Source: Brucella daejeonensis | GTDB taxonomy: Bacteria > Pseudomonadota > Alphaproteobacteria > Rhizobiales > Rhizobiaceae | DNA: 64,000 nt | Assembly (NCBI RefSeq): GCF_014199265.1 | Contig: NZ_JACIJG010000009.1 | Span: 1 to 64,000, forward strand | Direction: 5' to 3' | Part shown: positions 35,113 to 44,393 of the stretch, in pieces | How positions within the stretch are numbered: the stretch's first letter is position 1 | Layout: every line of letters starts with the position of its first letter | Position numbers and translations under genes: made by a program | Notes under the pieces: generated by a model | What the model was told of the DNA's origin: nothing | The model's database searches: none | What the model saw: only the letters and a program-made list of their open reading frames with translations

Positions 35113-36357
35113 ATGAACGATCTGATTGTGAACAAGCCTCTTACCGATATTATCATCAGCGGCAGTGGACCAGCCGGAATGATGGCGGCTCTGGCGCTCG
35201 GCGAGAAGGGTTATCGAATCGTGTTGATCGGACCCGAAACGGACAAGGGAGACCGGCGCACGACCGCGCTCATGATGCCTGCGATCCGGTTTCTGGAAGG
35301 ATTGGGCGTCTGGTCTGAGATAGAACCCGAAGCAGCACCACTGGCCTCCATGCGTATCGTCGATGCCACACGGCGCCTCGTAAGAAGCCCCGTCGTGACT
35401 TTCCGGGCCGGTGAGATCGACGAAACAGCTTTCGGCTATAATATTCCAAACGCCATCCTGAACGAGAAACTGGCCGAGGCTGTGGCGCGCAATGCGAATA
35501 TCCAGCGCGTCAACAATACGGTCATCGAATACCGCCACAATGACGACCATGTGAGTATCACGCTTTCAGGTGGAGATACGCTGCACACGCGACTGGTTGT
35601 GGCGGCGGATGGGCGTAACTCCATGGCACGTGAAGCTGCGGGCATTCGTACGCGCCGCTGGAGCTATCCGCAAACGGCGGTCGTACTATCCTTCTCGCAC
35701 ACGATCGACCACGAAAACGTCTCGACGGAATTCCACACCGAAGAAGGCCCCTTCACCCAGGTACCGCTGAAAGGCAAGCGTTCCAGTCTTGTATGGGTGG
35801 TCAATCCCGACCGGGCCAAAAAGCTTCTGGCGCTTGACGATGCCGCGCTTGCCGCGCACATCGAGGACATGATGCAATCCATGCTGGGCAAGATCGAACT
35901 GGAAATCAGACCGCAGGCATGGCCCCTTTCCGGCCTCGTGCCGCATGTCTTTGCGGCAAAGCGCACGCTCCTGATCGGTGAAGCCGCGCACGTATTTCCG
36001 CCGATTGGCGCTCAGGGACTCAACCTCGGTTCGCGCGACGTCGAAACGCTGGTCAAGGCTGTCGAAAGCGACCCCGTCGACCCCGGATCGGATCGCGTCA
36101 TTCGCGCCTATGATCGCGCGCGGCGCCCCGACATTCTTGCGCGCACCGGCTCCGTCGACGCACTCAATCGCTCGCTTCTTTCTTCGATGCTTCCTGCCCA
36201 GATCGTGCGTGGGGTCGGACTAGAAATGCTGCGTTCATTCGCGCCGCTACGCGCCTTCTTCATGCGTGAGGGTCTTCGTCCGGGTAGCGGTTTTGCCAAT
36301 CTCATTCCGAAACTGCCGAGTCTGCCCGACCGGCGCGGCGGAAAACATACCGGCTAA
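35113..36357 (+). CDS. UbiH/UbiF-family FAD-dependent hydroxylase
   Basis: 414 residues from the ATG at 35113; the frame is open 96 bases upstream but unlike the family. N-terminal dinucleotide motif SGSGPAGMMAALALGEKG; central DG motif VVAADGRNSMAREAAG; C-terminal GEAAHVFPPIGAQGLNLGSRD, the ubiquinone-hydroxylase signature. Members add ring hydroxyls in ubiquinone synthesis. Which ring position cannot be told. It stands alone, divergent from pcs. Confidence 0.83.
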   Translation: MNDLIVNKPLTDIIISGSGPAGMMAALALGEKGYRIVLIGPETDKGDRRTTALMMPAIRFLEGLGVWSEIEPEAAPLASMRIVDATRRLVRSPVVTFRAGEIDETAFGYNIPNAILNEKLAEAVARNANIQRVNNTVIEYRHNDDHVSITLSGGDTLHTRLVVAADGRNSMAREAAGIRTRRWSYPQTAVVLSFSHTIDHENVSTEFHTEEGPFTQVPLKGKRSSLVWVVNPDRAKKLLALDDAALAAHIEDMMQSMLGKIELEIRPQAWPLSGLVPHVFAAKRTLLIGEAAHVFPPIGAQGLNLGSRDVETLVKAVESDPVDPGSDRVIRAYDRARRPDILARTGSVDALNRSLLSSMLPAQIVRGVGLEMLRSFAPLRAFFMREGLRPGSGFANLIPKLPSLPDRRGGKHTG

Positions 36358-36451
36358 GCGCGCCGCCTTCCAGAACCGGATACCGCGACCCGACAGGAAT
36401 ACTGGGGCCTGCCGACTTTAATTTGTCGTGCGGTGGACTACATTAGCTTGC

Positions 36452-36790
36452 ATGGGCATGACACAAATAAAGCACGCGAAATTCCAGATCGGTCAGGTCG
36501 TCAGACACCGATTATTCCCGTTTCGCGGGATCATTTTCGATGTCGACCCGGAATTTGCAAACACGGAAGAATGGTATGCTTCCATTCCGGAGGAAGCGCG
36601 TCCGCGCCGAGATCAACCATTCTATCATCTTCTCGCCGAAAACGAGGAATCCGAATATGTCGCCTATGTCTCGGAGCAAAACCTCGTACCGGATATGAGC
36701 GGCGAACCCTTGCGTCATTCTCAGATCGACGAGATATTCGAGCGGCTGGATAATGGAACCTATCGCGTGAAATCGCAACATTCCAATTAG
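36452..36790 (+). CDS. hspQ: heat shock protein HspQ
   Basis: 112 residues from the ATG at 36452 (or 110 from 36458). Single YccV/HspQ domain: KFQIGQVVRHRLFPFRGIIFDVDPEF, then YHLLAENEESEYVAYVSEQNL. HspQ is a hemimethylated-DNA-binding-like protein known as a specificity enhancer of Lon protease. No good ribosome site was found near either start. A strong bidirectional terminator follows. Confidence 0.88.
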   Translation: MGMTQIKHAKFQIGQVVRHRLFPFRGIIFDVDPEFANTEEWYASIPEEARPRRDQPFYHLLAENEESEYVAYVSEQNLVPDMSGEPLRHSQIDEIFERLDNGTYRVKSQHSN

Positions 36791-36817
36791 GCTGTGTTCT
36801 CAAGCGGTAGATTAAAC

Positions 36818-36846
36818 AAAAAAGGGCGCTCAGGGCGCCCTTTTTT
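36818..36846. terminator. bidirectional intrinsic terminator
   Basis: AAAAAAGGGCGC (36818-36829) pairs with GCGCCCTTTTTT (36835-36846). T6 tracts on both strands. Ends hspQ (plus) and the IalB-family gene (minus). Confidence 0.95.
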
Positions 36847-36866
36847 ATAACATGCCGGACAGCGGA

Positions 36867-37487
36867 TTAGTTGGCTGCGCCCTTGGCCTTGTCCTGTTCA
36901 GCCTTCATCTTGGCTTCAAAATCCTTCTGGCGCTTCTGGACCGCATCCTGAAGTTCCTTCTGGCGTTCTTCCAGTTCGGACTGCTTGAGAGCCGGACCGG
37001 TCAGCGCGTTGGAGAATCCCGTGAGAGCAACCGGAATCGGGTTCGGCTTGTTCTGATAGTTGACAGACGTCAGGGTCAGCTTGCCGCCCTTCTTGAGCGC
37101 ATTGATGAGATCATCGGTCAGCGGAGCTTCCGCGATGCAGCGATCCGGGAAGCAGATGCCGTATTCGAGCTTGACCGGCTTGTTGCTGTCGATCTGGAGG
37201 CCGACACCGGCCGGAATCAGACGGCCGATGGGAACCGTCACCTGAAAGATCTTGCGGTTGATCTTGCCCTTGATCTCAATGAGGTTGACGGCCGTAAGGA
37301 GCTGGCCGGAATCGGCCGTGACGATGTTCTGCGTGTTGCAGATGTCATTGTCTTCCTGCTTCGAGCAGACCTTGAACCAGCCCTGCGGTGGCTGCTGCTG
37401 CGCAGATGCAGGCATCGTCGCGGTGGCAAGCAGGGCGAACGCGCCAGCAATGGCAGATGCGGCAGCGATTGTCTTCGTGCTGGACAT
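36867..37487 (-). CDS. invasion-associated locus B (IalB) family protein
   Basis: 206 residues from the ATG at 37487 (AAAGGAA ten bases upstream). Signal peptide to about residue 29 (ATMPASAQ), then the IalB domain: GWFKVCSKQEDNDICNTQNIV, VPIGRLIPAGVGLQID, and KLEYGICFPDRCIAEAPL with four paired cysteines. The C-terminal 45 residues are a charged Lys/Glu/Gln coiled-coil-like tail. IalB of Bartonella is linked to erythrocyte invasion; in related free-living species the function is unknown, probably periplasmic. Confidence 0.88.
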   Translation of the reverse strand: MSSTKTIAAASAIAGAFALLATATMPASAQQQPPQGWFKVCSKQEDNDICNTQNIVTADSGQLLTAVNLIEIKGKINRKIFQVTVPIGRLIPAGVGLQIDSNKPVKLEYGICFPDRCIAEAPLTDDLINALKKGGKLTLTSVNYQNKPNPIPVALTGFSNALTGPALKQSELEERQKELQDAVQKRQKDFEAKMKAEQDKAKGAAN

Positions 37488-37833
37488 GATCAACAGGTTC
37501 CTTTCAACGCTCTGATCTATAGTTCCCGTTCTGTGTTTTAAGTCAGCGATAGACCGTCACTGATTTGAAAATGCGGCAACAGCGTGACCTTTGAGGACTT
37601 CCGTCCCCATCCAGACCTAATTCGAAGCCGTGTTACAACGACTAGGGCCATGAATCCAGACAAGTTTCGACATTCACGTCCAGGAATCCGCCAGAATCTC
37701 TATTTTGGTCTCCACTGTCACGTGCCGGACACGCCCTAATTCCGCACATAATGTACGATCATGCTAGTTTCCTGTTTCGAATCGCCGCTGCTCAGCGACG
37801 ACCATCAAACTTATTTACACTGGGCGACTGAAG
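37488..37833. other. intergenic region between ialB-like and yejA-like genes
   Basis: 346 bases holding the divergent start signals. I see no gene, strong hairpin or recognisable operator. Confidence 0.6.
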
Positions 37834-39678
37834 TTGAACGGATTGATTGCCATTTTCCGCAGAGCTGTGTTTGCGAGTCTTGTCGGATCGGTCATCGGCA
37901 TGACGGCAGCGCGGGCCGTTGCCCAGACGCAGCCAGATTACGCGCTCTCGATGCACGGAGACGTGGCGCTACCGGCGGACTTCAGCCATTTCCCTTATGC
38001 CAATCCCGACGCACCAAAGGGTGGCGCGCTCACGATGGGTGTTGTCGGCACCTTCGATAGCCTCAACCCGTTTGTGCTGAAAAGCATGCGCACGACGGCG
38101 CGCGGGCTGTTTCTCGACGGCGAATTGGGCAATCTGGTTTTTGAACCATTGATGCAGCGCTCCCGCGACGAGCCTTTCACACTCTATCCTCTGCTAGCTG
38201 AGAAAATCTCCATCGACCCGGATCGCAAGTGGGTCGAGTTCACACTGAACCCGAAAGCGAAATGGTCGGACGGCGAGCCGGTTACAGTGGACGACGTACT
38301 CTTTACCTATGACATTCTGACCGAAAAGGGACGCCCTCCCTACAACAACCGGGTGAGCCGCATCGAAAAGATCGAGAAGACTGGAGATCGTTCTGTCCGC
38401 TTCATCTTCAACGACAAGTCGGACCGTGAGTTTCCGATGCTCATCGCGTCCATCACGCCCGTGCTTCCAAAGCACGCCATCGATCGCGAAACATTCGGCA
38501 ATTCCTCGCTGAAACCGCCTGTCGGAAGCGGTCCCTATATCGTGTCCGACGTGCAGCCCGGCCAGCGCATTATCTACAAGCGTAATCCCGATTATTGGGG
38601 CAAGGATCTGCCGACACAGACTGGCCTCAACAATTTCGATACGTTGAGCATCGAATATTATCGAAACGAGACGTCATTGTTCGAATCGTTCAAGAAGGGC
38701 CTGCTCGATGTTTTCATCGAAGCCAACCCTACCCGTTGGGAAAAGCTCTACGACTTCCCGGCGGTAATGCAGGGCAACGTCGTCAAGGACAGCTTTGAAA
38801 AAGGCACGCCCGTCAACATGCTGGGCTTCGTATTCAACACGCGGCGACCGATTTTTGCCGACCGTCGGGTGCGCCAGGCTCTCGGTTTGCTGTTCGATTT
38901 CGAATGGGCCAACCGCAATCTTTTTGCCGATCAATATCGCCGAACCCAGAGTTTCTGGGAAGGTTCGGAGCTTTCATCGGTCGGCAAACCAGCGGATGCA
39001 CGTGAAAAGGAACTGCTTGCCCCCTTCCCGGATGTCGTTCGGGAAGATGTGATGAATGGCACCTGGCACCCGCCCGTGACGGACGGGAGCGGCCATGACC
39101 GGGCGCCCGCCAAGAAGGCCTATGATCTCTTGACAGAAGCCGGCTTCCGTTTCGAACGCGGTCTTGCGATCGATCCATCTGGCAAGCCATTCTCATTCGA
39201 GATCATGACGCGCTCGCCCGATGAGGAAAAAGTCGCGCTTGCCTATAAGCGCAATCTTGCACGTCTCGGCATTACTGCGGAGATTCGTACAGCGGATGAC
39301 GCTCAATACCAGCAACGCCTCCAGACTTTCGATTACGACATGATCCTCGGCGCTCTGACAGGCTCGCTTTCGCCCGGCAACGAACAATGGATGCGATGGG
39401 GGGCTGCATCACGCGATATTCAGGGCAGTTTCAACTATGCGGGTGTTGCCGATCCCGCCGTCGATGCAATGATCGAAGCGCTGCTGGCCGCAAAAAGTCG
39501 CGTCGATTTCGTTAGTGCGGTACACGCGCTCGATCGCGTGTTGATATCCGGCGATTATTATATACCGCTTTATCATCTCCCTTATCAGTGGGTGGCAAGA
39601 TGGAGCCAGATCGAACATCCCCGGAAGACACCGCTTTACGGTTACCAATTGCCGACATGGTGGCGCGCAAAGCAATGA
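37834..39678 (+). CDS. family 5 extracellular solute-binding protein, YejA-like
   Basis: 614 residues with a signal peptide (1-31, ARAVAQ). SBP_bac_5 features: DFSHFPYANPDAPKGG, KWVEFTLNPKAKWSDGEPVTVDDVLFTYD split as FTLNPKAKWSDG and VTVDDVLFTYD, and YKRNPDYWG. The N-terminal pattern is that of YejA, the binding protein of the microcin C/peptide importer YejABEF. No yejBEF genes are nearby, so it must work with a transporter elsewhere. The TTG start has no clear ribosome site; true start uncertain. Confidence 0.82.
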   Translation: MNGLIAIFRRAVFASLVGSVIGMTAARAVAQTQPDYALSMHGDVALPADFSHFPYANPDAPKGGALTMGVVGTFDSLNPFVLKSMRTTARGLFLDGELGNLVFEPLMQRSRDEPFTLYPLLAEKISIDPDRKWVEFTLNPKAKWSDGEPVTVDDVLFTYDILTEKGRPPYNNRVSRIEKIEKTGDRSVRFIFNDKSDREFPMLIASITPVLPKHAIDRETFGNSSLKPPVGSGPYIVSDVQPGQRIIYKRNPDYWGKDLPTQTGLNNFDTLSIEYYRNETSLFESFKKGLLDVFIEANPTRWEKLYDFPAVMQGNVVKDSFEKGTPVNMLGFVFNTRRPIFADRRVRQALGLLFDFEWANRNLFADQYRRTQSFWEGSELSSVGKPADAREKELLAPFPDVVREDVMNGTWHPPVTDGSGHDRAPAKKAYDLLTEAGFRFERGLAIDPSGKPFSFEIMTRSPDEEKVALAYKRNLARLGITAEIRTADDAQYQQRLQTFDYDMILGALTGSLSPGNEQWMRWGAASRDIQGSFNYAGVADPAVDAMIEALLAAKSRVDFVSAVHALDRVLISGDYYIPLYHLPYQWVARWSQIEHPRKTPLYGYQLPTWWRAKQ

Positions 39679-39780
39679 CTTGTCTTTAAGACAGCTGTAA
39701 TCCACCCTACATGCTTCAACTATATTATGAATCTCATGCGGGAGTTGCGCTCTCGCACTCTGCTGCACGGAGACACCGCC

Positions 39781-40455
39781 ATGGCTATCAGAAAGATTAC
39801 AATCGATGTCGTTTCGGATGTCGTCTGCCCGTGGTGTTTCCTCGGGCGAAAGCGGCTGGAGGCAGCGTTGGCCATGGTGCCGGAGGTGGACGCCGAGGTT
39901 CGCTGGCGTCCGTTCCAGCTTGACCCGACCTTGCCGCCGCAGGGTAAGGATCGCAGAACCTACATGCGCGAGAAATTTGGCAGCGGCTCGAAGATTGACG
40001 ATATCCATAAGCAACTGACCGATCTTGGCGAAGAGAATGATATCGTCTTCGATTTCGATGCGATCGCCCGAGCACCAAACACACTCGATGCGCATCGCTT
40101 GATCCATTGGGCGGCGCAGGCGGCTCCCGACACACAGGACCGTATGGTCGGACTGCTATTCTCGCTCTATTTCGAGCAGGGACAGGATATTGGCGATCAT
40201 GAAGTGCTGGTCGATGCGGCTGCAAGTACAGGAATGGACGCAGCAGTCGTTGCGAGATTGCTCCAGAGCGATGCCGACAAGGCGACTGTCCGCGAGGAAA
40301 TAGACACCGCCAGCCGTATCAGCGTGCGCGGTGTGCCCTGCTTCATCATCGATCAGAAATATGCCGTCATGGGCGCGCAAACCGCCGATGTTCTGGCCGA
40401 CGCCATCCGCCAGACGGCCGAAGGTTTTGAGCCGGGAATTTCCGAAGATCGGTAA
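39781..40455 (+). CDS. DsbA-family oxidoreductase, FrnE type
   Basis: 224 residues, start at 39781 with CGGAGA upstream. Thioredoxin-like fold with active site CPWC in DVVCPWCFLGRKRLEA, the cis-proline loop RGVPCFIID and a helical insertion. There is no signal peptide, so it acts in the cytoplasm; FrnE-type proteins are thiol oxidoreductases linked to oxidative stress or polyketide chemistry. Ends 3 bases before the mfd stop, convergent. Confidence 0.87.
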   Translation: MAIRKITIDVVSDVVCPWCFLGRKRLEAALAMVPEVDAEVRWRPFQLDPTLPPQGKDRRTYMREKFGSGSKIDDIHKQLTDLGEENDIVFDFDAIARAPNTLDAHRLIHWAAQAAPDTQDRMVGLLFSLYFEQGQDIGDHEVLVDAAASTGMDAAVVARLLQSDADKATVREEIDTASRISVRGVPCFIIDQKYAVMGAQTADVLADAIRQTAEGFEPGISEDR

Positions 40456-40458
40456 GAT

Positions 40459-43400
40459 TCACTCCGCCGCGATTTTAGCAAGCTGTGTCATAATGACGGC
40501 TGAACCGTTGAGGCGCTTTTCCGGCGTCGGCCAATCGCGGATGAAAACGATGCTCTGATCCGGTCTGATCTTGGCCAGGGAACCCTGTTCGCCTATCATC
40601 TTCACCAGTCCAACCGGATTGTTGAAAGTCGCCTGACGGAACTGGATCACCACGCCCTTCGGCCCGGCATCGAGTTTTTCGACATTGGCGCGGCGGCACA
40701 ACGCCTTGATATAGACGATCTTGAGCAAGTGCTGCACTTCGTCCGGCATCGGGCCAAAACGGTCGATGAGTTCAGCGCCGAAGGCGTCAATGTCCTGCGG
40801 TTCTTGCAGATCGGCCAGACGGCGATAAAGACCGAGGCGCAATTGCAGATCGGGCACGTAAGCTTCCGGGATCATGACCGCCGTGCCAATCGCAATCTGC
40901 GGCGACCACTGGCTGTCTTCGACCTCGATTGTGCCCTTGAGCGTCGCCACCGCTTCTTCCAACATTTGCTGGTAAAGCTCGAAACCGACTTCCTTGATAT
41001 GACCGGACTGTTCTTCGCCCAAAAGATTGCCCGCGCCGCGAATATCCATATCGTGGCTGGCAAGCTGGAAGCCCGCGCCAAGCGTATCGAGCGATTGCAG
41101 AACCTTCAGGCGACGTTCCGCCATCTGGGTCAGCATTTTGCCGGCCGGTAGCGTGAACAGGGCAAAAGCGCGCTGCTTGGAACGCCCGACGCGACCACGC
41201 AACTGGTACAATTGCGCCAGACCGAACATATCGGCGCGATGCACGATCATCGTATTGGCGGTCGGAATATCAAGCCCCGATTCCACGATGGTCGTGGACA
41301 ACAGCACGTCATATTGCCCGTCATAGAAGGCGTTCATAATGTCATCAAGCACCCCCGGCGCCATCTGCCCGTGAGCGGTCGCCACTTTCAACTCCGGCAC
41401 ATGGTCTTTCAGAAATTCCTCAATGTCAGTGAGGTCGGAAATGCGCGGGACGACATAGAAACTCTGGCCACCGCGATAGCGTTCGCGCAACAGCGTCTCG
41501 CGGATGACAAGCGGATCGAAGGGCGAAACGAATGTGCGCACCGCCATGCGATCCACCGGCGGCGTGGTAATCAGCGACAATTCGCGCACGCCGGTCAGCG
41601 CAAGCTGCAAGGTGCGTGGGATTGGCGTCGCGGACAGGGTCAGCACATGCACGTCGGATTTGAGTTCCTTCAGACGTTCCTTGTGCTTGACACCGAAATG
41701 CTGCTCTTCATCAATGATGAGCAGGCCGAGATTCTTGAACTTGATGGAAGAGCCCAGCAGCGCATGGGTGCCGACGACAATATCGACAGTCCCCTCTTCC
41801 AGCCCTTTTTTGGTAGCCGCCAGCTCCTTCGCGCCAACCAGTCGCGAGGCATGGGCAACATTGAGCGGCAGACCGTGGAAACGCTTGGAGAAAGTCTTGA
41901 AATGCTGGCGTGACAGAAGCGTTGTCGGCACGACAATCGCCACCTGAACGCCGCACATCGCAGCGATGAAGGCAGCGCGTAAGGCTACTTCTGTCTTGCC
42001 GAAACCGACATCGCCGCAAATCAGGCGATCCATCGGCTTGCCCAAGGCAAGATCATCGGCCACCGCCTCAATAGCATTGAGCTGGTCTTCGGTTTCGTCA
42101 TAGGGGAAGCGCGCGGCAAATTCAGCATAAAGCCCATCCGGTGGCGTCATCACCGGCGCGCCGCGCATCTGGCGTTCGGCGGCAATCTGTATCAGATGAC
42201 CGGCGATTTCCAGCAGGCGTTTCTTGAGCTTGGCCTTTCGTGCCTGCCATGCGCCACCGCCAAGCTTGTCCAGAACGGCATCGGAGCCTTCCGAACCATA
42301 GCGCGACAAAAGCTCGATATTTTCGACCGGTAGGAACAGCCGGTCATCGCCTGCATAATGAATTTCAAGGCAATCATGCGGCGCACCTGCCGCAGTGATT
42401 GTCTTGAGGCCGATGAAACGTCCGATACCGTGATCGACATGGACGACGATATCGCCAGCCGTCAGCGATGCGGCTTCGGCAATGAAATTCTGGTCGCGCT
42501 TGCGCCGTTTCGAGCGGCGAATGAGACGGTCGCCCAGAATATCCTGTTCGGCCACCACGACCAGATCGCCTGCGTCAAAACCGCTTTCGACAGCCAGTAC
42601 CGCTGCGGTAACCTTGTCGCGCGACAGAGCCTTGACTGTCGAAAGACGATCCACTGTCTCGATCTTTTCCAGCCCATGCTCGTCGAGCACCTGTAGCAGA
42701 CGGTCTAGCGAGCCTTCACTCCAGGCCGCGACCAACACCTTCTTGCCGGATGCACGCAAATCAGCGATGTGCTTTACTGCGGCTTCGAACAGATTTACGT
42801 CGGTGGCAGCACGTTCCTCGGCAAAATTGCGTCCCTTATGCGCGTCCGCATGGATGATCGTGCGTCCCGCCACATCCGGCACGCCAAAGGGCGTCAGATC
42901 GATACGCCGACCGACAATCGCATCCTCCACCGCCTTCGGCGTCAGATAGAGCGTTTCCGGCTTGACCGGCTTATAAGGAACCGCATCGCTGCCCGCCTCC
43001 TTGCCTTCGGCCTGACGCAGCCGCGCTTCATAATGATCGACCACCATCGTGTGGCGTTCGGCCAGTGCTTCCAGCACCAGATGATCGAACACCACCGGCA
43101 TGTTGCCTGCATGGTCGAACACGGTTTCCAGATGATCGTAGAAGAGCGGTAGCCAATGCTCCATGCCTGCAAAACGGCGGCCTTCGCTGATCGCCTGATA
43201 AAGCGCATCGTCGCGCTGCGGCGCGCCGAATATGGCGACATAATTCTTGCGAAACCGGCTAATCATATCCGGCGTGAGCGTGATTTCGCTCATCGGCTGG
43301 AGCACGAATTCCTTGCGTGTGCCGATGGTGCGCTGCGATGCGGGATCGAAAGCGCGGATGGTCTCCAGCGTATCGCCGAAGAAGTCGAGCCTCAGCGGTT

Positions 43401-43953
43401 CTTCCGCGCCCGGCGCATAAAGATCGAGAATGCCGCCGCGCACCGCGAATTCGCCAATATCGCGCACGGTAGAAACGCGCTCGAAACCGTTGCGCTCCAG
43501 TCGTGCCGCCAGTTCGTTCATATCGAGCTGGTTACCCGGACGAGCTGAAATAACCTGTTCGGCGATAGCCGCCTGTGGCGGCAGTTTTTGCAGTACCGCA
43601 TTGGCCGTGGTGAGCACGACTGCGCGATGCGGTGCTTTTTTGAGCGCCGCCAGCGCACCAAGTGCCGTGAGCCTGCGCGCCGCTGCATCCGCGCCCGGTG
43701 ACACGCGGTCATAGGGCAGGCAGTCCCATGCGGGCAGATGCAGAACCGGCAGATCGGGAGCGACAAACCCCAGCACTTGCTCCAGATCTGCAATGCGTTG
43801 TCCGTCACGCACCACATACATGATAGGCCCGTTTTCACCGATCTCCTCCACCAGTCGTGCGAGACAGAACGCCTCGAAACCGTCGGCAACGCCGTCGATC
43901 ACGGTATGGCGTCCAGTGGTGGATTTAAGACCGAGCTTGCTGAAAACGGGCAT
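40459..43953 (-). CDS. mfd: transcription-repair coupling factor
   Basis: 1164 residues, full family length. UvrB-like N-terminal region (LPAWDCLPYDRVSPG), RNA-polymerase-interaction CarD-like domain (AGDIVVHVDHGIGRFIGLKTI split as DIVVHVDHGIGRF), then a RecG-like translocase with Walker A GDVGFGKTEVALRAAF, DEEQHFGV box, SATPIPRTL and a TRCF C-terminal domain. Mfd removes stalled RNA polymerase and recruits UvrA. Its start lies 7 bases after the sdhE stop. Confidence 0.96.
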   Translation of the reverse strand: MPVFSKLGLKSTTGRHTVIDGVADGFEAFCLARLVEEIGENGPIMYVVRDGQRIADLEQVLGFVAPDLPVLHLPAWDCLPYDRVSPGADAAARRLTALGALAALKKAPHRAVVLTTANAVLQKLPPQAAIAEQVISARPGNQLDMNELAARLERNGFERVSTVRDIGEFAVRGGILDLYAPGAEEPLRLDFFGDTLETIRAFDPASQRTIGTRKEFVLQPMSEITLTPDMISRFRKNYVAIFGAPQRDDALYQAISEGRRFAGMEHWLPLFYDHLETVFDHAGNMPVVFDHLVLEALAERHTMVVDHYEARLRQAEGKEAGSDAVPYKPVKPETLYLTPKAVEDAIVGRRIDLTPFGVPDVAGRTIIHADAHKGRNFAEERAATDVNLFEAAVKHIADLRASGKKVLVAAWSEGSLDRLLQVLDEHGLEKIETVDRLSTVKALSRDKVTAAVLAVESGFDAGDLVVVAEQDILGDRLIRRSKRRKRDQNFIAEAASLTAGDIVVHVDHGIGRFIGLKTITAAGAPHDCLEIHYAGDDRLFLPVENIELLSRYGSEGSDAVLDKLGGGAWQARKAKLKKRLLEIAGHLIQIAAERQMRGAPVMTPPDGLYAEFAARFPYDETEDQLNAIEAVADDLALGKPMDRLICGDVGFGKTEVALRAAFIAAMCGVQVAIVVPTTLLSRQHFKTFSKRFHGLPLNVAHASRLVGAKELAATKKGLEEGTVDIVVGTHALLGSSIKFKNLGLLIIDEEQHFGVKHKERLKELKSDVHVLTLSATPIPRTLQLALTGVRELSLITTPPVDRMAVRTFVSPFDPLVIRETLLRERYRGGQSFYVVPRISDLTDIEEFLKDHVPELKVATAHGQMAPGVLDDIMNAFYDGQYDVLLSTTIVESGLDIPTANTMIVHRADMFGLAQLYQLRGRVGRSKQRAFALFTLPAGKMLTQMAERRLKVLQSLDTLGAGFQLASHDMDIRGAGNLLGEEQSGHIKEVGFELYQQMLEEAVATLKGTIEVEDSQWSPQIAIGTAVMIPEAYVPDLQLRLGLYRRLADLQEPQDIDAFGAELIDRFGPMPDEVQHLLKIVYIKALCRRANVEKLDAGPKGVVIQFRQATFNNPVGLVKMIGEQGSLAKIRPDQSIVFIRDWPTPEKRLNGSAVIMTQLAKIAAE

Positions 43954-43960
43954 GGGTAAT

Positions 43961-44248
43961 TTAAAACTCTATGCGGTCGCGGAAGGCAACAATATCGCGG
44001 AACAGCGGCGTATCATGTTCAGACGGGATTGGGCTTTCGCCGGTCACCCATTTAAGAAGGTCGCGGTCCAGCACTTCGAGAATCTGCTCGAACTCGTCAA
44101 GCTGGGCGTCTGTGAAACCGACAATATACTGATCGGCATATTGCCCCAGAATCAGATCCATCTCGCGCATGCCACGATGCCAGGCGCGAAACAGGAGCTT
44201 GCGCCGCCGCACGTCGAGAGTTTCAGTCGCAAGGGTGCTGCCAGTCAT
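43961..44248 (-). CDS. sdhE: succinate dehydrogenase flavinylation factor SdhE
   Basis: 95 residues with the RGxxE motif (AWHRGMREMDLILGQYA) needed to attach FAD to SdhA. Followed 7 bases later by mfd, so co-transcribed; divergent from recG. The sdhE-mfd-recG layout appears ordinary for this group. Confidence 0.93.
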   Translation of the reverse strand: MTGSTLATETLDVRRRKLLFRAWHRGMREMDLILGQYADQYIVGFTDAQLDEFEQILEVLDRDLLKWVTGESPIPSEHDTPLFRDIVAFRDRIEF

Positions 44249-44393
44249 GTCGGAATTGCTCCATTATATAGATTGCAGCCGCTATATAGCATCTCTGCAC
44301 CCTGTGGGAACCTCTTTTACACCTAGAACAAAAAGAGTACATAAATTGCTTTCCGGGCTTGCGTGCGGCTGCGAAGCAGTTAATGCTTATTAT

